A DNA stretch of 64,000 bases from Paenibacillus_AR mesotrionivorans (GTDB taxonomy: Bacteria > Bacillota > Bacilli > Paenibacillales > NBRC-103111), in NCBI RefSeq assembly GCF_046098205.1, contig NZ_JBJURJ010000014.1:124001-188000 (forward strand), in the 5' to 3' direction. The notes beneath the pieces were generated by a model. The model saw nothing but the letters and a program-made list of their open reading frames with translations, did no database searches and was not told where the DNA came from. This document shows positions 16,695-25,920 of the stretch, piece by piece; positions within the stretch are counted from its first letter, which is position 1; each line of letters opens with the position of its first letter. The position numbers were made by a program, and so were the translations under genes.

Positions 16695-19436
16695 TTACAG
16701 CTTCAGCATTCGTGCAGCCAGATGCATCCATTCCGCGCGGGTTGCTGAGCGCTCCGGCCGGAAGGTGCCATCCGGATATCCCTCCGCCCAGCCCTCATCC
16801 TTCATTTGGCGGAGTACCGACGCCCCCCAATAGGATTCATTCACATCCGGAAACGGCGGCCCAAATCCGGAAGCCCCCCGTTTGCCGGTGGCACTGGCCA
16901 GCATATTCAACATTTCCATGCGCGTAATGCTCCGGTCCGGAGCAAAGGAGGTGGCCGTTACCCCACGCACAATACCTGCCTTATAGAGCCGGGCAACCGC
17001 CGGATACGCCCAATGCTCCTGCGGCAGATCCCCGAACCCGGGAGCGATGCCGTCCTGCAGACGCAGCGCCCGGTCCAGCATAGCTGCTGCCTCCGCTCTG
17101 GTAATTGGACGGTCCGGATACAGATTGCCTCCACCGTAGCCATTGATATAACCCTTGCGGACCAGACTGCTCAACACCGGCTCCGCCCAATGCCCGTAAA
17201 TATCGGCAAAACCCTCTACCAGCCGGTCTACATGCAGCTCCAGGCTGTACAGCTGCTGGCGGACTCCCGCTGTAGAGAATGCCTTGATATAGTAAGTGCC
17301 TGCAGGCAGGGTCAGGTTGGAGCCCCAGCTGTTTTTGTCTACCGGAGAAACCGGCATCTGAATCTCCTTCAGAGTGCCGTCCAGCAGCTGGAGGTTCACT
17401 GCGTCGGAATCCGGAAACAGGTTAAATTCCAGATGGATATTGCTTTCCCCCTCCAGTTTGAACCTGTACCAATCCACATCCGTATCCGGATCAATGACAC
17501 CCAGGTAATTTTCATCCGGCACCAGGGTAGTGGCCTGATAGGATTTGTTGTTGGGCTCGTAGGGGTCTTCATAGGTGGTGGCCAGATGGATATCCAGGAT
17601 ATATTCACCCACGATAGGATACGTATAGCTTGCCAAATTGGATACCCGGATATAATAGAGCCCCGGCGTGACCTCCGCCTGATAGGATTCCAGCTCGCCA
17701 TCCCCATTATGGTCAATAACCAGCTCCTTGCCGCCCTTCTTCAGGAAAGTCAGCACAGGGTCCATCCGCGACGTATCCGGTGTAACCTTGAGCCGCAGGG
17801 TCCCCGGCTGATCCACAGGAAGGCTAAACCAGTCCTGGTCCTGGTTATGGCTGAAGGTGCCTACCAAAAGCTGGCTCCGCGACGGAAGCATGTAAGCTTT
17901 ATACTGACGGTCATTATCCTCAAACGGATCCTCGTAAATCCGGAAGTTCACCTTAAAGGAGTAAGCGGAGGAACCAGTGCCCGTAATGCGGACGTAATGC
18001 CTGCCCTTTTTGACGGGTATGGGATTTCCGGTGGGATTCGGCAGCTCGGCTTCCTCTGTGCCGCCTTCGGTCACATGGGCAACCGTCATGTCCACCGCTG
18101 CCCCGGTCAGCTTGTACTGCGCGTAGCCGTCATAAGGGGCCTCCCAATAGAACCAATCCTCGTCCCCCGGCTCCAGATAAGCAGTAATGCTTTTGTTGGA
18201 GGAAATAGGCTTGGCCGCATTCTGACGATTGTTCGGCTCATATATGTCGCGCTTCAGTTCCTCCCGCACGGCTCTGTCTACCCGCAGAAGCCCGTAGCCC
18301 GTCTCCTGGTCCCAGCCGGCAGGTCCGATATCCTGGGCGGTCTGCTTCATCAGATTGCGCAGCTCCACGGGGCTTAAGGACGGGTGGGTGGCCCACGCCA
18401 AAGCTGCGGCGGCGGCTGCCTGGGGGGCAGCCATAGAGGTACCGTCCCGGTATTCGTAAGCGCCTCCCCGGACGGTAGTAAACACCACCCACGGGGCCAC
18501 AATATCCAGCTCCGGCCCATAGTTGGACAACGGGTCCCGCATATTGTCGGCCCCGACTCCGCCCACGGCCAGAACCGTATCGTACGCAGCAGGGTACTTC
18601 ACCGCATCCCCCTCATTGCCGGAGGCGGCGACCAGCAGCACACCGGCAAGCTCGGCTTCCGCCACAACCTGCTCCATATAGGCGGACTGTTTGTTCAGCC
18701 CCAAGGACAGGACAACAATACGGGCTCCGTTATGAATGGCATAGCGGATGCCCTCCCCAAGCTTATCCTCATCCCCGTTGCCGTCAGCCTCCAATGCCTT
18801 GATGGGCATTATCCGCGCATTCCACAGCAAGCCTGCCGTGCCTTTATCATTGTCGGCTGCAGCGGCGATTACCCCGGCCACATTGGTGCCGTGCCCGTTA
18901 TCGTCATCGGGATATGTACCGTTTTCAATGAGATTGATGCCCGGCACCAGCTTGTCCTTCAAGTCGGGATGGGTCAGGTCCACTCCGGTGTCTACCACCG
19001 CAATCACCAGATCCGAGCCGGTGACCACGTCCCAGGCCTCCTCCGCACGAATCTGCTTCAGATAATGCTGGTTGGGCAGCAGCGGGTCATTGGGCGTACG
19101 CGCCACCTTCACCTTCTGGTTAGGTGAAATGGACTCTACCAGCGGGCTCCCCTTCCAATGGGCAAGCCATTCCTCTTCCCCCAGCTCAGGCAGCGGCAGG
19201 GCTACAGTGACGTGGGAGGCCGGATATTGCCGGACGATCCGGCTCTCCGCCAGGAATGCCTCCGGCGGCTCCTGGCGCCATTGAATGATCCATTCGGCGG
19301 GAACCTCTGCGGATTTACCCGGCTGCTCTCCGGTGCTCCGGACAGAGGAGCCGTTCGTAATGCCGGCGCATATAAACAACGCCAGCCCCAAGAGCATGAT
19401 TATATATCTATATCCAATGGATCGCTCCATCTTCAT
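16695..19436 (-). CDS. Cell-surface subtilisin-like protease with PPC-like repeats and three SLH domains
   Basis: A 913-residue secreted protease. A signal peptide occupies about residues 1-29 and an I9-like propeptide extends to about 110. The S8 domain has catalytic D149 (VVDTGVD), H182 (GHGTNVAG), oxyanion N274 and S334 (GTSMAAP). Three beta-sandwich repeats follow, each beginning with D-x-Y/F-E-x-N/D-N and resembling pre-peptidase C-terminal domains. Three SLH domains fill about residues 742-913. SLH domains bind pyruvylated wall polymer, the product of CsaB encoded at 2.4 kb. The ATG at 19436 has GGGAGG with an 8-nt spacer. The substrate is unknown. Confidence 0.93.
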   Translation of the reverse strand: MKMERSIGYRYIIMLLGLALFICAGITNGSSVRSTGEQPGKSAEVPAEWIIQWRQEPPEAFLAESRIVRQYPASHVTVALPLPELGEEEWLAHWKGSPLVESISPNQKVKVARTPNDPLLPNQHYLKQIRAEEAWDVVTGSDLVIAVVDTGVDLTHPDLKDKLVPGINLIENGTYPDDDNGHGTNVAGVIAAAADNDKGTAGLLWNARIMPIKALEADGNGDEDKLGEGIRYAIHNGARIVVLSLGLNKQSAYMEQVVAEAELAGVLLVAASGNEGDAVKYPAAYDTVLAVGGVGADNMRDPLSNYGPELDIVAPWVVFTTVRGGAYEYRDGTSMAAPQAAAAAALAWATHPSLSPVELRNLMKQTAQDIGPAGWDQETGYGLLRVDRAVREELKRDIYEPNNRQNAAKPISSNKSITAYLEPGDEDWFYWEAPYDGYAQYKLTGAAVDMTVAHVTEGGTEEAELPNPTGNPIPVKKGRHYVRITGTGSSAYSFKVNFRIYEDPFEDNDRQYKAYMLPSRSQLLVGTFSHNQDQDWFSLPVDQPGTLRLKVTPDTSRMDPVLTFLKKGGKELVIDHNGDGELESYQAEVTPGLYYIRVSNLASYTYPIVGEYILDIHLATTYEDPYEPNNKSYQATTLVPDENYLGVIDPDTDVDWYRFKLEGESNIHLEFNLFPDSDAVNLQLLDGTLKEIQMPVSPVDKNSWGSNLTLPAGTYYIKAFSTAGVRQQLYSLELHVDRLVEGFADIYGHWAEPVLSSLVRKGYINGYGGGNLYPDRPITRAEAAAMLDRALRLQDGIAPGFGDLPQEHWAYPAVARLYKAGIVRGVTATSFAPDRSITRMEMLNMLASATGKRGASGFGPPFPDVNESYWGASVLRQMKDEGWAEGYPDGTFRPERSATRAEWMHLAARMLKL

Positions 19437-19656
19437 TTCCAGATCCTCCCGGGTTCCGGCTTTCTACGCTATGCATGATGCATGGCGGAACCCTCTATTA
19501 AAAAACACTCCAAAGCCACATTATACATCACATCTGTTCGTTGTGGGGCGTATGGGGGAAATTTCTTATTGTGGAAGCGCATCCATTTTGCTGGCAGAGA
19601 GCATTGGACATTCAGGGACTTCACGGCCTGAATCAAGGGTCCTCCGCCACGCCCAA

Positions 19657-19695
19657 AACAGCAAAAGCCGGTCCCCCTGTTGACGGGAAACCGGC
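19657..19695 (-). terminator. Terminator of the nuo operon
   Basis: The stem GCCGGT/ACCGGC, with an inner CCC/GGG, is followed on the minus strand by TTTTGCTGTTTTG. It lies 28 bp after the nuoN stop. Confidence 0.85.
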
Positions 19696-19722
19696 ATTCA
19701 TCAGCTTGCAGCAGCCACTCTT

Positions 19723-21249
19723 TTATGCGGACCAGAAATCGGTGGTAAAGGAGAAAATCTGGCTGATTCCCTCTATCAGCAGGTGGGGGAAGAAGCCCAT
19801 CAGCACTCCCGCTGCGGCACATAGCCAGAGGGTAATAACCAACGGCGCAGCCGGACGCAGGACGGTTTCCTCCTCGTCCCGGCGCATGAACATCTGTCTG
19901 ACCAGCCCGAAATAATAATAGAAGGAAATCACACTGGTAAGAATCATCACAGCTGCCAGCCAATATTGATGATTGGCTACGGCGCCGAACATAATGAAGA
20001 TTTTGCCGAAGAACCCGCCTGTAACCGGAATTCCGGCCAGGGAGAGAATGATCAGGACCATTGCCGCCGCCGACCACGGTGCCCGGTAGTACAATCCGGC
20101 CAGCCCCTTCAGGGCTGTTCCGCCGCTGGACCGTTCCACCAGCATAATCATGGCGAAGGCGCCGATGTTCATGAACAGGTAGGCAATCAGATAAAACAGC
20201 AGCTCTTCGAAGGTGCTGTGATGCACCATGGAGTAGCCTGTGGCGATAGGCACCAACAGGTAACCTGCGTTGGCTATCCCTGAATAGGCCATCAGCCGCT
20301 TCAGATCCGCCTGGCGCAACGCCATGGTATTACCGATAATCATGGCAGCAGCCGCAAGGCCGGAGACGGCCAGGAAGGCGTCATGGCCCAATGGCATATC
20401 CGTGCTTCCGGCCAGGAGATCGTAGTAGACGTAGATCAAAACCCGGAACGTAACGGCAAACGCCGCCGCCTTGGACACCACCGCCAGAAAAGCGGTCACA
20501 GGCGTAGCCGCCCCTTGGTATGCATCCGGCGCCCAGGTATGGAATGGGGCCGCCGCCACCTTGAAGCCGAAGCCGGCCAGAAGCAGGAAGAAGGACAAGT
20601 ACAGGATGGGGCCGAAGCTTTCGGCTGCAGCCGTCGAATCCAGCGCCGTGCGGATTTCCAGCAGATTGGTGGTTCCTGTCATGCCATAGAGGAAGGACAT
20701 GCCGTACAGGATCACCGCTGAGGAAATTCCGCCCTGGATCAGGTATTTAAACGCACCCTCGTTAGCCAGGTGATGCTTCTTGCGGATGCCGACCATGATG
20801 TAGGTGGTGATACTCAAGGTTTCCAGACCGACGTACAAGGTGATGAGGTCAGCCGAGGAGGCCATAATCATTCCGCCCAGGACGGCGGGCAGGAACAGAT
20901 AATAGAATTCTCCCTCGTGGAGGATCTCCTCTCTGTCCACACTGCCCAGGCTCATGAATACCACAAGTCCGGTGCCTGTCAGCAGCACCAGCTTGATCAG
21001 ATTCGCGAAGTCATCCAGCCGGTAGCTCTGATTGAGCAGGGAGATTGGAGCATCCGTACCGAGCCGCGGGATGACCAGAGCTGCGGAAACCGCCAGCGCC
21101 ACCACCGTGAGCCAGCCGAGAAGTGTCCGTTTTTGCTTGGCAGGCATGAACAAATCCAAAATCGACAAGAGGATGGCGGAGATGACCAAGGCCAGCTCCG
21201 GGGCCATATATGCTAAATCCCCGACGCGAAGTCCACTTAATTGACCCAT
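19723..21249 (-). CDS. nuoN: NADH-quinone oxidoreductase subunit N
   Basis: An antiporter-like proton-pumping subunit of complex I. The 508 residues carry about 14 membrane segments and the Proton_antipo_M core (AAAPFHTWAPDAYQGA and LMAYSGIANAGYLL). It is last in the nuo operon. The ATG at 21249 follows AGGAGG with an 8-nt spacer. That site is the 3' edge of a hairpin repeat unit (21258-21306). Confidence 0.96.
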   Translation of the reverse strand: MGQLSGLRVGDLAYMAPELALVISAILLSILDLFMPAKQKRTLLGWLTVVALAVSAALVIPRLGTDAPISLLNQSYRLDDFANLIKLVLLTGTGLVVFMSLGSVDREEILHEGEFYYLFLPAVLGGMIMASSADLITLYVGLETLSITTYIMVGIRKKHHLANEGAFKYLIQGGISSAVILYGMSFLYGMTGTTNLLEIRTALDSTAAAESFGPILYLSFFLLLAGFGFKVAAAPFHTWAPDAYQGAATPVTAFLAVVSKAAAFAVTFRVLIYVYYDLLAGSTDMPLGHDAFLAVSGLAAAAMIIGNTMALRQADLKRLMAYSGIANAGYLLVPIATGYSMVHHSTFEELLFYLIAYLFMNIGAFAMIMLVERSSGGTALKGLAGLYYRAPWSAAAMVLIILSLAGIPVTGGFFGKIFIMFGAVANHQYWLAAVMILTSVISFYYYFGLVRQMFMRRDEEETVLRPAAPLVITLWLCAAAGVLMGFFPHLLIEGISQIFSFTTDFWSA

Positions 21250-21257
21250 TGATCTAA

Positions 21258-21306
21258 CCTCCTAAGAGTTTTCACAACAGTGAAAGCTGGCATCGTAAGC
21301 ATATGC
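21258..21306 (-). repeat. SD-linked hairpin repeat, one unit, in front of nuoN
   Basis: In mRNA orientation the order is ATGCTTACGATG, a 9-bp stem (AGCTTTCAC, TGTT loop, GTGAAAACT), then CTTAGGAGG. The Shine-Dalgarno AGGAGG begins 3 nt after the stem and is 8 nt from the nuoN ATG. The same design occurs in front of nuoJ and ywlE. Confidence 0.8.
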
Positions 21307-21308
21307 TA

Positions 21309-22967
21309 TTACTTTGCCGTGATGGTTTGTATGAAGGAATCGAAATCGGCTACCGTTTGGTACATGGTCTGGGTCAGGATTCCCGGATATACCCCCAGCA
21401 GGACGATAAACGCCGCCAGGATGATCATCGGGATCGCCTCCACCAGCCGGGCATCCTTCAGGCCGCTGTAAACCGGGCGCACCGGGCCGTAGCTGATGCC
21501 GAGCACTCCGCGGAGCACATATACCGCCGCCAGGATAATTCCCAAGGCCCCTACTATTGCGGCAGCAGGCAGGGAATCGAACAATCCCAGGAAGGCCATT
21601 AGCTCGCCGGGGAAGCCGGACAAGGCCGGAAGCCCCAGGGAGGCCATACCGGCAACCATCAGGATACCGCAGATAAACGGCAAAGACTTCGCCAGCCCTC
21701 CCAGCTCCCGCAGGTCGGTGGTCTCCGTCCGCTCATACAGGCTGCCCACTAACAGGAACAGGAGCGCTGAGATCAGCCCGTGGGACACCATTTGGAACAG
21801 AGCCCCCTCCAATCCCGTCAGATTAAAGGCGGCGATCCCCAGGATCACCACACCCATGTGGCTGATACTGGAGTAGGCTAGCAGCAGCTTGAAGTCATCC
21901 TGCCGGAGGGCCAGCACCGCTCCATACAGAATATTGATTACGCCCAGTATAGCCAGCGTCAGCGCCCAGGACTTCGCCTCCTGCGGGAACAGCAGCACCC
22001 CGAAGCGGATCAGCCCGTACGCCCCCATTTTCAGCAGAATCCCTGAGTGAATCATCACAATGGAAGGCGGAGCTTCGGCATGGACCTTCAGCATCCAGGT
22101 ATGGAACGGGAAAATGGGAAGCTTGATGCCGAATGCGATGAGGATCAGCAGGAACATCACATGGCTGCCGCTGATGGTCCAGGACCAGCTGTCGCTTAAC
22201 CGGATGGTCCATTCCAAGGCTTCCTTTAAATTGAAGGGATTGCCCTCTGCAATCATATTCACATACGAATCGGCACCGGAGCCAAAGAGATTCTTCTGGA
22301 TTTCCCCCAGATGGCCGGTGAAGTAAAACTCGCTGCCGTTCTGCCCGAAACCCGCTGTCGCCACCAGAATCAGGAACGCAATGAGCATAATGGCTGAACC
22401 GACACCGTTATACAGCAGGAACCGGTTGGCCGCCTTCTCCCTGTGGATGAAGCCCCAGATGCCGATGAGGAAAAACATGGGCACGAGAGTGCTTTCGAAG
22501 AACAGGAAGAACAGGAACAGATCCTGGGCCATAAACACACCGAACATTCCCGTTTCCAACACGAGGAACAGGATATAGTAGAGCTTCCAGCGTTTTTTGA
22601 TGAACTTGGAGGCCAATGCCGCCATCGCCGCAACCAGTGCGGTCAGGAATACCAGCGGCAGAGACATGCCGTCCACCGCCACAATATAGTCGAAGCGGAG
22701 AGTCAGACTGCTTATTTGCTGCGTCAGGTCAGGTCCGATGGGCAGCGGCAGATGGATCCAGCTATACTGCTCGGCGTACTGGTATCCGGCGCTGGAGGTA
22801 TTGAAATCCACGTATAGCCAGGTGACCAGCGCAAGCGGAATCAGGGTGGCGATGATGGCTGTGAGCCTTATGGCTTTGCCGTTTTCCTTCGGAATAAACA
22901 AAAGCGCCAATACACCCAATAGCGGCGAGAAGGCTATCATGCTTAGAATCGGCAGATCATCCAACAT
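21309..22967 (-). CDS. nuoM: NADH-quinone oxidoreductase subunit M
   Basis: A proton-pumping membrane subunit of complex I, about 552 residues and 14 membrane segments. Conserved sites are FFLFFESTLVPMFFLIG, LPIFPFHTWMLKVHAEAPP and LLAYSSISHMG. The ATG at 22967 has AAGGAGG with an 8-nt spacer and overlaps the end of nuoL by 11 bp. The upstream ATG at 22988 precedes that site and is less likely. Confidence 0.96.
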   Translation of the reverse strand: MLDDLPILSMIAFSPLLGVLALLFIPKENGKAIRLTAIIATLIPLALVTWLYVDFNTSSAGYQYAEQYSWIHLPLPIGPDLTQQISSLTLRFDYIVAVDGMSLPLVFLTALVAAMAALASKFIKKRWKLYYILFLVLETGMFGVFMAQDLFLFFLFFESTLVPMFFLIGIWGFIHREKAANRFLLYNGVGSAIMLIAFLILVATAGFGQNGSEFYFTGHLGEIQKNLFGSGADSYVNMIAEGNPFNLKEALEWTIRLSDSWSWTISGSHVMFLLILIAFGIKLPIFPFHTWMLKVHAEAPPSIVMIHSGILLKMGAYGLIRFGVLLFPQEAKSWALTLAILGVINILYGAVLALRQDDFKLLLAYSSISHMGVVILGIAAFNLTGLEGALFQMVSHGLISALLFLLVGSLYERTETTDLRELGGLAKSLPFICGILMVAGMASLGLPALSGFPGELMAFLGLFDSLPAAAIVGALGIILAAVYVLRGVLGISYGPVRPVYSGLKDARLVEAIPMIILAAFIVLLGVYPGILTQTMYQTVADFDSFIQTITAK

Positions 22968-24840
22968 GGAAGAACCTCCTTCCCGCAAAAGCCAGGATTA
23001 TCACCACAATGGACAACAGGGTCACCAGACCGTAGGTTTGAACCTGGCCGTTCTGCACCCGCCGTCCCACATAACCGATACCCCGAACCCCGGCGGCAAC
23101 GGCCCGGATCGCTCCATCAATGATGAAATCATCCACCAGCTGCAGCAGCTGGGCCAGCTTATGCAAGGGGGTGACGATAACCAGCTGATACAGCTCATCC
23201 ACGTAATATTTGCGGTTGAGGACACGGGCTAAACCGGTTGGCTCCGCCTGGGTCCGCTCGCCTGCGGAACGGTACATCCACCAGCCTAATCCGAGACCGG
23301 CCAAAGCAACTGCCGTAGACAGAATCATGACCGTCCATTCGAGGCTTTCCGTGCCCGCCTTGCCGTCTGTCAGCCAGTCGCCCAGCCAGGAGTTAGCCTC
23401 TGGTACAAATACAAATCCGGCTACTACTGCCAGCACCGCCAGAACAGCCAGAGGCACGGTCATGGCAGCGGAGGATTCATGGGCTTGGGCCGCCCCTTCA
23501 CTCCGGCTTTTCCCGGTGAAGACCAGCATGAACAGCCTAGCCATATAGAAGGCGGTCAGGAAGGAGCCAAGCAGCCCTACGGCAAACACCAGCTTGTTCT
23601 CATGATAGGCCACCGCCAGAATGGCATCCTTGGACCAGAAGCCGGACAACGGAACGATACCGGACAAGGCCAACGCGCCAATGGCAAAGGTCCAGGCGGT
23701 CACCTTCATACGGCGTCCCACTCCGCCCATTTCGTGAATATTTTGGGTATGTACAGCATGGATTACACTGCCTGCTCCCAGGAACAGCAGGGCTTTGAAG
23801 AAGGCATGGGTAAACAGGTGGAAAATCCCGGCGGTATACGCCATCCAGGTGCCCAGTCCCATGGCCATCATCATATAACCCAGCTGGCTGACTGTGGAGT
23901 ACGCCAGAATCCGCTTGATGTCATTCTGGGCAAGTCCGATGGTAGCGGCAAAAATGGCGGTAAAGGCGCCGACAATCAGCACTACCAGCAATGCCGTATC
24001 GGAAGCCAGGAAGATGTCGTAGGTTCTGGCTACCAGATAAACCCCTGCCGCAACCATAGTCGCCGCGTGAATCAGGGCGGAGATGGGGGTTGGCCCTTCC
24101 ATGGCATCAGGAAGCCAGACATGCAGCGGGAACTGGCCCGATTTACCTGCCGCACCCACGAAGATCAGAATCCCGATGCAGGTGATAATGCCGGGACTGA
24201 TGTCCGGCGTTCCTTGGAACGCATTGTGAATGGACGGGAAATCCAGGCTATGGCCGGGCACATGCCAGAAGAGCATCAGCACCGCAATAAACAGCCCCAC
24301 ATCCCCGATCCGTGTGACGATAAAGGCCTTTTTGGCTGCCGCCCGCGCCTCTGGCTTCTGGTACCAAAAGCCGATCAGCAGGAACGAGCACACTCCTACC
24401 AGCTCCCAAAAGACGTACAGCTGCAGGAGATTAGGCGATATAACAAGGCTCAGCATGGAGAAGGTAAACAGCGACAGATAGCTGTAGAATACGGTAATGC
24501 GCTCGTCCTTGGCCATGTAGCTGGTCGAATACAGGTGCACCAATACACTGACCAATGTCACCACCACAAGCATTAACGCATTCAAGTTGGTAACTTCAAA
24601 GCCGAAACGAACGGAGGCATCCCCGATTTTCAGCCATTCAAACTCATCCCACCGGTAATCCCGCACATCCCCCAGGCGTTCGAAAAGGATAAGCAGCGAA
24701 AGAATAAGAGACAGCAGCACCCCGAAGGTGCCGACGATCGTACCGGTGCTTTTCATCTGCTTGCCGAAGGCGATCAGAATGAGAAAGGCCAGCAGCGGAA
24801 ATACGGGAACCAGCCACGCCAGATGTGAGAATTCCAACAC
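22957..24840 (-). CDS. nuoL: NADH-quinone oxidoreductase subunit L
   Basis: The distal antiporter-like subunit of complex I. The 627 residues carry the N-terminal Proton_antipo_N region, the core (SGQFPLHVWLPDAMEGPTPI and LAYSTVSQLGYMMMA) and a C-terminal extension with the lateral helix. The start is GTG 24840, directly followed by TTG, behind AAGGGGGG. Confidence 0.95.
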   Translation of the reverse strand: MLEFSHLAWLVPVFPLLAFLILIAFGKQMKSTGTIVGTFGVLLSLILSLLILFERLGDVRDYRWDEFEWLKIGDASVRFGFEVTNLNALMLVVVTLVSVLVHLYSTSYMAKDERITVFYSYLSLFTFSMLSLVISPNLLQLYVFWELVGVCSFLLIGFWYQKPEARAAAKKAFIVTRIGDVGLFIAVLMLFWHVPGHSLDFPSIHNAFQGTPDISPGIITCIGILIFVGAAGKSGQFPLHVWLPDAMEGPTPISALIHAATMVAAGVYLVARTYDIFLASDTALLVVLIVGAFTAIFAATIGLAQNDIKRILAYSTVSQLGYMMMAMGLGTWMAYTAGIFHLFTHAFFKALLFLGAGSVIHAVHTQNIHEMGGVGRRMKVTAWTFAIGALALSGIVPLSGFWSKDAILAVAYHENKLVFAVGLLGSFLTAFYMARLFMLVFTGKSRSEGAAQAHESSAAMTVPLAVLAVLAVVAGFVFVPEANSWLGDWLTDGKAGTESLEWTVMILSTAVALAGLGLGWWMYRSAGERTQAEPTGLARVLNRKYYVDELYQLVIVTPLHKLAQLLQLVDDFIIDGAIRAVAAGVRGIGYVGRRVQNGQVQTYGLVTLLSIVVIILAFAGRRFFHVG

Positions 24841-24881
24841 GAACCCCCCTTAGATGCATCTCCTTACACGATTGGACAGAC

Positions 24882-25193
24882 TTATTTTTTGAGCATATCC
24901 ATTTCATTCACATCCGTTGTGCCTCTGTTCCGGTACAAAGCAATGAGCAGGGCCACCCCTATGGCAACCTCCGCCGCCGCAACGGTTATTGTAAACAGAG
25001 AGAATACCTGTCCGGTAATGGAGGGGTTGACCCCCAGCTTAGAGAACGCCACCAGATTCAGGTTCACGGCGTTTAACATGAGCTCCACGGACAAGAGCAC
25101 GATAATGGCGCTTTTTTTGGATAAAGCCCCGTATAAGCCGATGCAGAACAGAATGGCGGCCAGCATCAGATACGAGCTGATTTGGTCATTCAT
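24882..25193 (-). CDS. nuoK: NADH-quinone oxidoreductase subunit K
   Basis: A 103-residue subunit with three membrane segments and the conserved membrane glutamate in LLSVELMLNAVNLNLVAF. It forms part of the proton path in complex I. The ATG at 25193 directly follows the nuoJ stop and has GGAGGAGG upstream. Confidence 0.95.
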   Translation of the reverse strand: MNDQISSYLMLAAILFCIGLYGALSKKSAIIVLLSVELMLNAVNLNLVAFSKLGVNPSITGQVFSLFTITVAAAEVAIGVALLIALYRNRGTTDVNEMDMLKK

Positions 25194-25194
25194 A

Positions 25195-25734
25195 CTACTC
25201 CTCCTCCCGTTTGGCCAGCACAATGGCGCCGATGAATGCTACTGTGAGGAGCACGGACATCAGCTCGAAGGGAATCACATGGGCACTGAACAGCTGGATG
25301 CCGATGGCCTCCGTATTGTTTTCGCCGGGATCAAAGGCCGTTGGAGCAGGGAAGCTGGTATTCTGGATGGCATAAAACAGGATGCCGAAAAAAGCGACGA
25401 TGCCGATGCCCAGGAGCCAGTTATGCAGCGGTCGCTTGAGCTCCGTTTCCTCGCTTTCATGTTTGGTCATCATGATGCCGAAGATCATCAGAATCGAAAT
25501 GGCGCCGGCATAAATCAGCACCTGCACAAACGCCACAAATTCCGCGTTCAGGAGCACATACAGTCCCGCCAGACTAAGGAAGGTCACGGCCAGGGAAACC
25601 ACCATATGGATTACGCGGGTCAGGCTCATAGCGAAGATCGCGCCGCCAATGGCCAGGAGGGCAAACACAAAAAACATCAAATTGGCAGGAGTCAAAAACA
25701 AATCCTTCAGGCCGTCCCAGATTGAACCGAGCAT
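25195..25734 (-). CDS. nuoJ: NADH-quinone oxidoreductase subunit J
   Basis: A 179-residue subunit with five membrane segments. The conserved VHMVVSLAVTFLSLAGLYVLLNAEF-type segment and the YAGAISILMIFGIM segment are present. The ATG at 25734 has AGGAGG with an 8-nt spacer. It is separated from nuoI by 632 bp of repeats, whereas the other nuo genes nearly touch. Confidence 0.95.
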   Translation of the reverse strand: MLGSIWDGLKDLFLTPANLMFFVFALLAIGGAIFAMSLTRVIHMVVSLAVTFLSLAGLYVLLNAEFVAFVQVLIYAGAISILMIFGIMMTKHESEETELKRPLHNWLLGIGIVAFFGILFYAIQNTSFPAPTAFDPGENNTEAIGIQLFSAHVIPFELMSVLLTVAFIGAIVLAKREEE

Positions 25735-25742
25735 GCCGAGTA

Positions 25743-25870
25743 CCTCCTAAGGGCTTTGCTGTAAGGCAAAGCCTACTTCGTGAGCATAGGCTGAGTTTTT
25801 GCGTGAGCAAAAACTAACTTCGTAAGCATCCGCCGGGCTTTCCGTGAGGAAAGCCTACTTCGTGAGCGGG
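25743..25870 (-). repeat. SD-linked hairpin repeat, three tandem units, in front of nuoJ
   Basis: Three stem-loops (GGCTTT/AAAGCC, AGTTTTTGC/GCAAAAACT and GGCTTTCC/GGAAAGCC types) are separated by the conserved spacer ACTTCGT(A/G)AGC as read on the plus strand. The unit nearest nuoJ ends CTTAGGAGG, 3 nt after its stem and 8 nt before the ATG. Confidence 0.85.
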
Positions 25871-25920
25871 CGTGTGAACCAGCTTCTATTCATGGGCGAC
25901 TGCCGGTATGGAATGGGCGG

